This document shows positions 45,960-53,437 of a stretch of DNA of 64,000 bases, one piece after another; the first letter of the stretch is position 1, and every line of letters starts with the position of its first letter. The notes below the pieces were generated by a model, which was given only the letters and a program-made list of their open reading frames with translations, was not told the DNA's origin and ran no database searches. The stretch comes from an uncultured Lachnospiraceae bacterium (GTDB lineage: Bacteria > Bacillota > Clostridia > Lachnospirales > Lachnospiraceae), in assembly GCA_944383765.1 (NCBI GenBank), contig CALWQT010000007.1, forward strand, positions 53,461-117,460, in the 5' to 3' direction. The position numbers were made by a program, and so were the translations under genes.

Positions 45960-46666
45960 CGGACTCTTATATAGCCATTGACCTGGAGACAACAGGGCTG
46001 AATCCCAAAACAGAAAGGATTCTGGAAGTCGGGGCGGTAAAGGTAGAACATGGGGTCAGAGTGGCAGAATATTCCACATTTGTGAATCCCAGAAGGAGTA
46101 TTGCGGAGAGAATCACAGAACTGACAGGAATTACAGGGGATATGGTGGAAAACTGTCCGGATATTGGGGAAATCCTTCCGGAGATTCTGGAATTTTGTGG
46201 AGAATTGCCGCTGCTTGGCCACAATATCCTGTTTGACTACAGTTTTTTAAAAAGGGCAGCAGTGAACCGGGGTTACCGGTTTGAAAGGCAGGGGATCGAT
46301 ACCCTGATGCTTTGCCGGAAATTTATGCCGGAAACAGAAAGGAAAAACCTTGGGGCAGCCTGTGATTTTTACGGAATAGAGATGGGAAAGGTCCACCGGG
46401 CGCTGTCCGATGCCCTGGCAGCCTGCAGTCTGTATGAAAAACTGAAAGCTCTCTACGGTGAAAAAGAGCCGGAACCCTTTCAGTCTCATCTCCTGAATTA
46501 CAAAGTAAAACGGGAACAGCCGGGGACAAAAAGGCAAAAAGAAGTATTGCGTGATTTACTAAAATATCATAAAATAACGTTATCTGCGCAGATTGACGAT
46601 TTAAGTCGAAATGAAATTTCGCGGATCACGGATAAAATCATATCAAAGTATGGAAGAATTTTATAA
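45956..46666 (+). CDS. DnaQ-like 3'-5' exonuclease
   Basis: A 236-residue DEDD exonuclease resembling the epsilon/PolC proofreading domain. Exo motifs are visible: AIDLETTGLNPKTERILEVG, then LLGHNILFDYSFL, then HRALSDALAA with the conserved His and Asp (DEDDh). A C-terminal extension (about 180-236) is basic and ends ISRITDKIISKYGRIL. The ATG overlaps the Nth stop (ATGA) and has GGAGGGAAAG upstream, so it is coupled to the fusion gene. A role in DNA repair with Nth is likely by context. Confidence 0.9.
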   Translation: MTDSYIAIDLETTGLNPKTERILEVGAVKVEHGVRVAEYSTFVNPRRSIAERITELTGITGDMVENCPDIGEILPEILEFCGELPLLGHNILFDYSFLKRAAVNRGYRFERQGIDTLMLCRKFMPETERKNLGAACDFYGIEMGKVHRALSDALAACSLYEKLKALYGEKEPEPFQSHLLNYKVKREQPGTKRQKEVLRDLLKYHKITLSAQIDDLSRNEISRITDKIISKYGRIL

Positions 46667-46681
46667 AAGAGGTGAAGTGCG

Positions 46682-46795
46682 ATGATGAATTTTAAAGATA
46701 AAAAAATGAAAAAAGTAATTTCCACTATTATTGTGGTGATCCTGGTAGCATCTATGGTCTTGTCTATGGCAGCGGCTATGTTTTCCGCTATTTAA
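46682..46795 (+). CDS. 37-residue single-span membrane protein
   Basis: A small frame encoding a basic start (MMNFKDKKMKK) followed by a membrane helix (VISTIIVVILVASMVLSMA) and a short end. AGAGGTGAAG precedes two adjacent ATGs at 46682 and 46685. It fits neatly between the exonuclease stop (15 bases) and the VanW gene. No family recognised; possibly a conserved small membrane protein of the group. Confidence 0.55.
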   Translation: MMNFKDKKMKKVISTIIVVILVASMVLSMAAAMFSAI

Positions 46796-46832
46796 GTGAG
46801 AGTATGAGTTTGGTTGGAACAGAGGGAGATTT

Positions 46833-48401
46833 ATGAAAAAGAAAACATGGATCATTGCGGCTGTGGCTGTATGTTGCGCAGTTGGCGTAGGAGCTGGGAG
46901 CAGCTCTTATATCTGGGCCGCAGGACTGCCGGCAGGCTTGAAGGTAGGAGGACAGGACCTGGGGGGACTTACCAGGGAAGAGGCAGATCAGAAAATCGAG
47001 GAATATGTAAACAGTATTCAGAATCAGACCATAACATTGAAAGTGGGAGAACAGGCTTTTGAGACTTCTTCGGAGGAACTGGGATTCCATTGGAGCAACC
47101 GGGACGCAGTGGAAGAAACTGTTGCTCAGCTTACAGAAGGCAATCTGTTAAAGCGGTATATGGCAAATATGGATCTGCAGCAGGAAGGGGCAGAGATTTC
47201 CATAGAGACAGCGGTAGACAGTGAGAAAGTGGCAGCATTTGTGAATGAAAAATGTACCGATTTAAGCGGGGCGGCTAAGAATGCCACGATCACCAGAGAA
47301 AATGGACAGTTTGTGGTCACTCCTTCTGAAAAAGGAGTGACAGTGGATATTGATGCTACCGTTCAGGCGATTAATGAGGCGGTTGGGGATGGTCTGGATG
47401 GACCTCTTGAAGTGGAAGCAGTGGTGACGGAAAGTGATCCGGCAATCACCACAGAAATGCTGGCTTCTATCCAGGATGTGCTGGGGACCTGTACCACAGA
47501 CTTCAGCAGCAGCGGCTCGGCCCGGGTAAAGAACCTTCAGGTGGGTTCCTCTAAGATCAATGGGAAGGTGCTGATGCCGGGAGAGACCCTTTCCGGATAT
47601 GAATGTATGCAGCCTTTTACGAAGGCCAACGGCTATGAATCAGCAGCTGCTTATGAAAACGGGCAGGTGGTGGACAGTATCGGAGGCGGAGTATGCCAGA
47701 TTGCGACCACTATGTACGGAATGGCGCTGGAAGCAGAACTGGAGATTACCCAGAGGCAGAATCATTCCATGACGGTTGCCTATGTGAAGCCGTCTATGGA
47801 TGCTGCGATCGCAGGAACTTATAAGGACATTAAGATTACCAACAATTACAGTACTCCTATTTATATTGAGGCATATACATCAGGAAGAAAACTGACCTTT
47901 ACCTGTTATGGACAGGAGACCAGACCGGAGAACCGGAAAGTAGAATATATTTCGGAAACTCTTCAGAGAATCGACCCTGGCGCACCGATTGAAAAAGTGA
48001 ATAATTCTCTGGCGCCGGGAACCAGAAGGAAAGTATCATCCGGACATACAGGACTTCGGTCCAGACTGTGGAAGGTAGTTACGGTAGATGGAGTGGAGAC
48101 GGAACGGACGCTGCTCCATACAGATACCTATAACGCTTCCAAAGCGATCTATGAGGTAGGGCCGGCAGCGCCGGAAACAACGCCGGCACCGGTGGAAACG
48201 GTACCGGAAACACCGGCACCGACGGAACCGCAGCCGGTGGAAGGCGTAAACGGTGGTCCGGGGGCTGCTTTAGATAGTCCCGCAGACCAGACCCAGACTG
48301 CACCGGGACCGGCAGCAACTCCTTCACCGGAAACGCCGGCGTCCCAGACACCGGCACCCCAGGCTCCAGCAGATAGCGGGCCTGTAGCTCCGGGGGCATA
48401 A
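46833..48401 (+). CDS. VanW family surface protein with a Pro-rich tail
   Basis: A 522-residue protein with an N-terminal signal anchor (WIIAAVAVCCAVGVGAGSSS). Two repeat-like domains of the YoaR/peptidoglycan-binding type follow (about 35-210; LPAGLKVGGQDLGGLTREEA). The VanW domain (about 225-345) has VLMPGETLSGYE, IGGGVCQIATTMYGMAL and NHSMTVAYVKPSMDAAI. The tail (about 435-522) is rich in PAP and PET repeats and could span the wall. VanW occurs in vancomycin clusters, but its function is unknown and no resistance genes are nearby. The ATG has AGAGGGAG. Confidence 0.9.
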   Translation: MKKKTWIIAAVAVCCAVGVGAGSSSYIWAAGLPAGLKVGGQDLGGLTREEADQKIEEYVNSIQNQTITLKVGEQAFETSSEELGFHWSNRDAVEETVAQLTEGNLLKRYMANMDLQQEGAEISIETAVDSEKVAAFVNEKCTDLSGAAKNATITRENGQFVVTPSEKGVTVDIDATVQAINEAVGDGLDGPLEVEAVVTESDPAITTEMLASIQDVLGTCTTDFSSSGSARVKNLQVGSSKINGKVLMPGETLSGYECMQPFTKANGYESAAAYENGQVVDSIGGGVCQIATTMYGMALEAELEITQRQNHSMTVAYVKPSMDAAIAGTYKDIKITNNYSTPIYIEAYTSGRKLTFTCYGQETRPENRKVEYISETLQRIDPGAPIEKVNNSLAPGTRRKVSSGHTGLRSRLWKVVTVDGVETERTLLHTDTYNASKAIYEVGPAAPETTPAPVETVPETPAPTEPQPVEGVNGGPGAALDSPADQTQTAPGPAATPSPETPASQTPAPQAPADSGPVAPGA

Positions 48402-48404
48402 GCC

Positions 48405-48983
48405 ATGAGGCGGATAGAACGGGAAAATACAGGATATATGGAGCCGGAACATGACCTGGTAGTTGCAGGGTATATTGCAAGAAGAGGTGCGGCAGAGATT
48501 GTCAAGACCAGATGGGAAGAACTTTCCCACCGGTTTTCACAAAATTATCTGGAAGAAGTGATTTCCTATGAAGAAATCATTCTTCCGGAAACCTTCAGTG
48601 GCTGGAACGGATATCCGATATCCGAATGCCAGACGGTCAGGGAAGGCGGTATCCTGAAAGCTGTCTGGGATCTGTCTGGGGCTTATGGAATGGGAGTGGA
48701 GTTTTCCCTGGCGAAAATTCCTGTCCGCCAGGAGACCATAGAAATCTGTGAGGAATATGACAGAAATCCATATCGGATGTATACGGATAACTGTATTCTC
48801 CTGACAGCAGCCCGGGGAGACCGGCTGACACAGAGATTACATCAGGAAGGCATTCCGGCTGCAGTGATCGGACGGGTAAAAAAGGGCATTGCAAGAGAGA
48901 TCCTGACGGAAGAAGGAATCGGATATTTGGAACGTCCGCAGGAAGACGAACTGAAAAAAATTCTGCCTGAATATTTCGGGTGA
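48405..48983 (+). CDS. AIR synthase C-terminal-domain-only protein (HypE/PurM-like)
   Basis: A 192-residue protein. Its C-terminal half resembles the AIRS_C domain of HypE, PurM and SelD (NPYRMYTDNCILLTAARGDR, GIPAAVIGRVKKGIAREILT). The N-terminal ATP-binding domain of those enzymes is missing. The first 60 residues include LVVAGYIARRGAAEIVKTRW. No hydrogenase or purine genes are nearby, so the substrate and function are unknown. It starts 3 bases after the VanW stop. Confidence 0.7.
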   Translation: MRRIERENTGYMEPEHDLVVAGYIARRGAAEIVKTRWEELSHRFSQNYLEEVISYEEIILPETFSGWNGYPISECQTVREGGILKAVWDLSGAYGMGVEFSLAKIPVRQETIEICEEYDRNPYRMYTDNCILLTAARGDRLTQRLHQEGIPAAVIGRVKKGIAREILTEEGIGYLERPQEDELKKILPEYFG

Positions 48984-48995
48984 GAGATTGGTGTG

Positions 48996-49033
48996 CCGTG
49001 CAGGGCAGGCTTTCAGCCTTTTCTGCACGGTTT
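48996..49033 (+). terminator. Probable terminator after the AIRS-C gene
   Basis: CCGTGCAG pairs with CTGCACGG, with an inner AGGCT/AGCCT stem. The T tail is short (TTTAT), so termination may be partial and the Lrp gene may also be reached by read-through. Confidence 0.5.
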
Positions 49034-49083
49034 ATCATAAAGTAGGGGCCGTATGGCCAGAAAAAGGATAGGAGGCATCTGAT

Positions 49084-49566
49084 ATGAGAGAGAAGATACT
49101 GGCGGTAATTGAGAAAAACAGCAGGATTGATCTGAAAGATCTGGCGGTATTATTGGGAGAAAGTGAAGTCGCAGTGGCTAATGAGATTGCCCAGATGGAA
49201 AAAGAACATATTATCTGCGGATATCACACACTGATTGACTGGGAGAAAACCGGTGAGGAGAAGGTAACAGCTCTTATTGAAGTGAAAGTAACGCCTCAGA
49301 GGGATATGGGATTTGATAAGATTGCAGAGAGAATCTATCAGTATAATGAGGTGGAAGCGGTATACCTGATGTCAGGATCTTTTGACTTTACCATTATCCT
49401 GGAAGGCAAGACCATGAGACAGGTAGCCCAGTTTGTATCGGAAAAACTGTCTCCTATTGATTCGGTTTTAAGTACATCAACTCATTTCATCTTGAAGAAG
49501 TATAAGGATCACGGTACTGTTATGGCGAAAGAGGATAAAGATGAAAGGATGTTGATCAGCTTATGA
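49084..49566 (+). CDS. Lrp/AsnC family transcriptional regulator
   Basis: A 160-residue regulator with a winged helix at 1-60 (IDLKDLAVLLGESEVAVANEI) and a ligand-sensing RAM/ACT-like domain at about 65-150. Such proteins respond to amino acids. It overlaps the aminotransferase gene by 4 bases, so it may control that gene, though the target is inferred. The ATG has AGGAGG. Confidence 0.92.
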   Translation: MREKILAVIEKNSRIDLKDLAVLLGESEVAVANEIAQMEKEHIICGYHTLIDWEKTGEEKVTALIEVKVTPQRDMGFDKIAERIYQYNEVEAVYLMSGSFDFTIILEGKTMRQVAQFVSEKLSPIDSVLSTSTHFILKKYKDHGTVMAKEDKDERMLISL

Positions 49567-50735
49567 GAAATCCATTGTCAGAAACCATTGTAAAGATACC
49601 GCCTTCCGGTATCAGGAAGTTTTTTGATATTGTCAGTGAAATGGATGATGCCATTTCTCTGGGAGTAGGGGAGCCGGATTTTGATACTCCGTGGCATATC
49701 CGGGAGGAAGGAATCTATTCTCTGGAAAAGGGAAGAACCTTTTATACATCCAATGCAGGTTTGAAAGATTTAAAGGTAGAAATCTGTAATTATCTGAAGC
49801 GCCGGTGCAATGTCCTTTATGACCCGGATCAGGAGGTCATGGTGACGGTAGGAGGAAGTGAAGCCATTGATGTGGCTCTCCGTGCTATGCTGGACCCGGG
49901 AGATGAAGTGCTGATTCCCCAGCCCAGTTATGTTTCTTACACGCCATGTACCATATTGGCAGGGGGTGTTCCGGTTATTATTGAGTTGGAAGAAAAAGAT
50001 GAATTTCGGCTCACTCCGGAAAAGCTGCTGGAGAAGCTGACACCTAAGACTAAGATTCTGATCATGCCGTTTCCCAATAATCCTACGGGAGCTATTATGG
50101 AGAAGGAAGACCTGGAAAAGATTGCAGAGATTGTGACCGAAAAGGACCTGTTTGTGATTTCTGATGAGATTTACTGTGAACTTACATACAAAGGGGAACA
50201 CACCACCATAGCCTCTCTTCCGGGTATGAAGGAACGTACAGTCCTGATCAATGGCTTTTCAAAATCCTATGCCATGACCGGCTGGCGCCTTGGCTATGCA
50301 GCGGCGCCGAAGGATATCCTGAAACAGATGCTGAAGATTCACCAGTTTGCCATTATGTGTGCGCCTACTACCAGCCAGTATGCGGCAATCTCCGCTTTAA
50401 AAAATGGAGATGAAGATGTGCAGAACATGAGGGAATCCTACAATCAGAGGCGGCGTTATCTGGTGAATGCCTTAAGGGAAATGGGACTGGATTGCTTTGA
50501 GCCTTATGGCGCGTTTTATGTATTTCCCAGCATTAAGAAATTTGGTATGACTTCTGATGAGTTTGCCACAAGACTGTTGAAAGAAGAGAAAGTGGCGGTA
50601 GTACCTGGAACTGCTTTTGGTGACAGCGGAGAAGGCTTTTTGAGGATTTCCTATGCCTATTCCCTGGAAAATCTGAAGATAGCCCTGGAAAGGATCCGCC
50701 GTTTTGTAGAGCGTTTGGAAAAGGAAATGAAGTAA
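49563..50735 (+). CDS. PLP-dependent class I/II aminotransferase
   Basis: A 390-residue fold-type I aminotransferase. The PLP-binding Lys is in INGFSKSYAMTGWRLGY. The cofactor-contacting residues lie in PNNPTGAIM and ISDEIYCEL, and the substrate Arg is in FLRISYA near the end. The substrate is not determined, but aspartate or aromatic amino acids are common. It is coupled to the Lrp-type regulator. Confidence 0.92.
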   Translation: MRNPLSETIVKIPPSGIRKFFDIVSEMDDAISLGVGEPDFDTPWHIREEGIYSLEKGRTFYTSNAGLKDLKVEICNYLKRRCNVLYDPDQEVMVTVGGSEAIDVALRAMLDPGDEVLIPQPSYVSYTPCTILAGGVPVIIELEEKDEFRLTPEKLLEKLTPKTKILIMPFPNNPTGAIMEKEDLEKIAEIVTEKDLFVISDEIYCELTYKGEHTTIASLPGMKERTVLINGFSKSYAMTGWRLGYAAAPKDILKQMLKIHQFAIMCAPTTSQYAAISALKNGDEDVQNMRESYNQRRRYLVNALREMGLDCFEPYGAFYVFPSIKKFGMTSDEFATRLLKEEKVAVVPGTAFGDSGEGFLRISYAYSLENLKIALERIRRFVERLEKEMK

Positions 50736-50736
50736 G

Positions 50737-51231
50737 ATGATGAACATTGTGCTTTACGAGCCGGAGATGCCGGCAAATACGGGAAATATTGGCCGTACCT
50801 GTGTGGCTACGGACACCAGGCTTCATCTGATCGAACCGCTGGGGTTTAAACTGAATGAGAAAGCGATTAAAAGGGCTGGACTGGATTACTGGGATAAGCT
50901 TGATGTGACGGTCTATTGTGATTTCAAGGATTTTCTGGAGCGGAATCCGGGGGCGAAGATCTATATGGCAACTACAAAAGCCCCCAGGGTTTATACGGAT
51001 GTAGCCTATGAACCAGACTGTTATATTATGTTTGGACCGGAGAGCCGTGGAATTCCGGAAGAAATTTTACTGGAAAATCAGGAGACCTGTGTACGGATTC
51101 CCATGTGGGGGGATATCCGTTCTCTGAATTTATCCAATTCCGTGGCTGTGATTTTATATGAAGCGCTGCGTCAGAACGGATTTGAAGATATGAGGCTTCA
51201 GGGAAAGCTGACAAAATATGAGTGGAAATAA
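50737..51231 (+). CDS. trmL: tRNA (cytidine(34)-2'-O)-methyltransferase
   Basis: A 164-residue SPOUT methyltransferase for the wobble position of certain leucine tRNAs. Motifs: PEMPANTGNIGRTC, the knot motif YIMFGPESRGIPEEIL and IPMWGDIRSLNLSNSVAVIL. The length is typical of the one-domain TrmL group. It starts 1 base after the aminotransferase stop and ends at a bidirectional terminator. Confidence 0.95.
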   Translation: MMNIVLYEPEMPANTGNIGRTCVATDTRLHLIEPLGFKLNEKAIKRAGLDYWDKLDVTVYCDFKDFLERNPGAKIYMATTKAPRVYTDVAYEPDCYIMFGPESRGIPEEILLENQETCVRIPMWGDIRSLNLSNSVAVILYEALRQNGFEDMRLQGKLTKYEWK

Positions 51232-51242
51232 AGAATGGGATA

Positions 51243-51279
51243 AAAAGAGCAGGACCGCTTGAGGTGGTCCTGCTCTTTT
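51243..51279. terminator. Bidirectional terminator between trmL and the histidine kinase
   Basis: A 14-bp stem (51243-51256 with 51266-51279), loop of 9 bases, flanked by A and T runs, between converging genes. Confidence 0.9.
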
Positions 51280-51296
51280 GCTGTATATGGATAAGA

Positions 51297-52703
51297 TTAC
51301 AGATTAGTGGCTTTTGGGAGACTGAAGATAAACTCAGTTCCTACCCCTTCCGTACTGATCACATCAATGTTTTCTCCATGGGCCTGTATGATTTCCTTTA
51401 CAATGGCAAGTCCCAGGCCGGTTCCCTTTTTGTCTTTGCCACGGGATAAGTCGGTTTTGTAAAAACGTTCCCAGATTTTTTTGATGCTGTCTTTGGGAAT
51501 GCCGATTCCAGTGTCTTTTACGGATATGAATACTTTTTCATGGCGTACGGATTCCTGGATATAGATGACAGAATTATCATGACTGAACTTAATGGCGTTA
51601 TCGATCAGGTTATAGAGGACCTGCTGTATCTTGCCAAGGTCAGCAAAAACCATTTCTTTTGAGGAAGAAAACGTAAGGTCAAAGGTAATCCCCTTTTTCA
51701 GGCAGGTGCCTTCAAAAGATGCGGCGGTATCCTTGATGATCCGGTTAATATCAAAATTGGAACGGGACAGGTATCCTTTGCTGTCCAGGGAATTTAAGGT
51801 CAGCATTCCCTGGGTCAGTTTATTCAGACGTTCCGTTTCTGAAATGACCCGTTTCAGATATTTTTCCTGCATTTCAGGAGGAATGGTGCCGTCAATGATG
51901 GCTTCCAGGTATCCTTTGATGGAAGTTAAGGGAGAACGGAAATCATGGGATACATTGGCAACAAAAGTACGCTGGTATTCTTCCATTTTGTTTAATTCTC
52001 CTGACATATAATTCAGGGTGGCAGATAAGTATCCCATCTCATCCTGGGAATCCACTTTGATCTTATATTCCAGATTTCCGGCAGCATATTCGTTGGCCCC
52101 TTCCCGGATTTTTACCAGGGGAAGATATACGATTTTGGTAAAAACCAGCAGGATGATCAGGGACAATCCAAACAGCACTGCGGAAGTAATGTAGATCAGG
52201 TTGAGAATACCGCTTTGCATATTCCGTATCTGGGATAAAGGCAGATGGATCAGCACATATCCATAGGTAGTATAGTTTCCTGTAATGGGGGCGGACACGG
52301 TAAGTACATCGTAGTCAAACATCTGATAATAGTTTCCTGTCGTATAAGGCTGTACGCCTGCTGCCGGATCAAAATCAGGGATTACCGTACCGGCAGAATA
52401 GGTGCCGCTGGTATCCAGGGCCATTTCTCCCTGGCGGTTTACCACCCAGATATCTGCGCCAAGAAAAGAAGCCAGGGCAGTCATCTGGGGATAGGCAGAA
52501 GCCAGGTTTGCCTGTTCTCCATGGTAGGTGCTGCTGCATTGGGAGGCGATCAGGTTGGCTTCCCGGTACAGGGTATCATACTGTTCCTCCATCAGATAGC
52601 GGTAGGTCATTCTGGAAGAAAAGGTAGAGATGGTGATAAAGCCCAATAAGCCAAAAATCAGATATCCCAGCAAAAATTTTGCATAGAGAGAATGAAAACG
52701 CAT
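51297..52703 (-). CDS. Sensor histidine kinase
   Basis: A 468-residue kinase with two membrane segments (about 8-28 and 165-190) around an outside sensor domain. A HAMP domain follows. HisKA has the phosphorylated His in VSHDFRSPLTS, and HATPase_c has NLIDNAIKFS and GTGLGLAIVKEI. The ATG overlaps the regulator stop (TAATG) with GAGGTG upstream. The type resembles the ResE/WalK or PhoR-like group. Signal unknown. Confidence 0.93.
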   Translation of the reverse strand: MRFHSLYAKFLLGYLIFGLLGFITISTFSSRMTYRYLMEEQYDTLYREANLIASQCSSTYHGEQANLASAYPQMTALASFLGADIWVVNRQGEMALDTSGTYSAGTVIPDFDPAAGVQPYTTGNYYQMFDYDVLTVSAPITGNYTTYGYVLIHLPLSQIRNMQSGILNLIYITSAVLFGLSLIILLVFTKIVYLPLVKIREGANEYAAGNLEYKIKVDSQDEMGYLSATLNYMSGELNKMEEYQRTFVANVSHDFRSPLTSIKGYLEAIIDGTIPPEMQEKYLKRVISETERLNKLTQGMLTLNSLDSKGYLSRSNFDINRIIKDTAASFEGTCLKKGITFDLTFSSSKEMVFADLGKIQQVLYNLIDNAIKFSHDNSVIYIQESVRHEKVFISVKDTGIGIPKDSIKKIWERFYKTDLSRGKDKKGTGLGLAIVKEIIQAHGENIDVISTEGVGTEFIFSLPKATNL

Positions 52704-53413
52704 TATTTTTTCACCTCGAATTTATAACCGATTCCCCATACCGTAGTAAGAGCCCAGCCGCTGTGGTCCTTGATCTTTTCTCTCAGCCTCTTAATGTGTA
52801 CGTCTACGGTTCTGGTATCTCCCACATATTCATATCCCCATATATGGTCCAGCAGCTGCTCCCTGGTGAATACCTGATTGGGAGAGGAAGCCAGAAAATA
52901 GAGGAGTTCCAGTTCCTTGGGGGGCATTTCCACAGAATGACCTTTATAGAGGACGGAGTAATTGGTAAGATTCACCACCAGGTCCGGATATTCTACAAAT
53001 TCACCCTGCTGTTCGCTGGAAGATACGGCAGGGGCAGCCGGCTGCTGGTAACGGCGCAGAACGGCCTTCACCCGTGCTACCAGTTCCTTGGAGTCAAAAG
53101 GTTTGATCATGTAGTCATCGGCTCCTAATTCCAGTCCCAGTACTTTGTCAAATATCTCTCCTTTTGCAGAGAGCATGATAATGGGAACCTGGGAGGTGCT
53201 GCGAAGTTCACGGCAGACCTGATATCCGTCCATACCTGGGAGCATCAGATCCAGCAGGATAATGTTTGGCTTAAATTCGGGAAAAGCTTTCAGGGCAGAT
53301 TCTCCGTCGTTTACGATCATGGTTTCATAGCATTCCTTGATGAGATAAAGGGAAATCAGTTCAGCAATATTTTCATCATCATCTACGATCAACACTTTTT
53401 GTTTTTCGGCCAT
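52703..53413 (-). CDS. OmpR/PhoB family response regulator
   Basis: A 236-residue regulator. The receiver (1-120) has IVDDDENIAE, phosphoacceptor Asp in ILLDLMLPGMDG and Lys in DDYMIKPFDSKEL. The winged helix (about 140-235) has DTRTVDVHIKRLREKI and VWGIGYKFE. An AGGAGG site precedes the ATG. It lies 24 bases after mutS2 and is coupled to the kinase. Confidence 0.94.
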   Translation of the reverse strand: MAEKQKVLIVDDDENIAELISLYLIKECYETMIVNDGESALKAFPEFKPNIILLDLMLPGMDGYQVCRELRSTSQVPIIMLSAKGEIFDKVLGLELGADDYMIKPFDSKELVARVKAVLRRYQQPAAPAVSSSEQQGEFVEYPDLVVNLTNYSVLYKGHSVEMPPKELELLYFLASSPNQVFTREQLLDHIWGYEYVGDTRTVDVHIKRLREKIKDHSGWALTTVWGIGYKFEVKK

Positions 53414-53437
53414 AAGATCCTCCTTTGGAGATAATGT

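Noticed and set aside
46833..48401. Vancomycin resistance determinant because of the VanW domain
   Set aside because: VanW-domain proteins are common in Clostridia and no vanA/B-type ligase, vanH or vanX is nearby.
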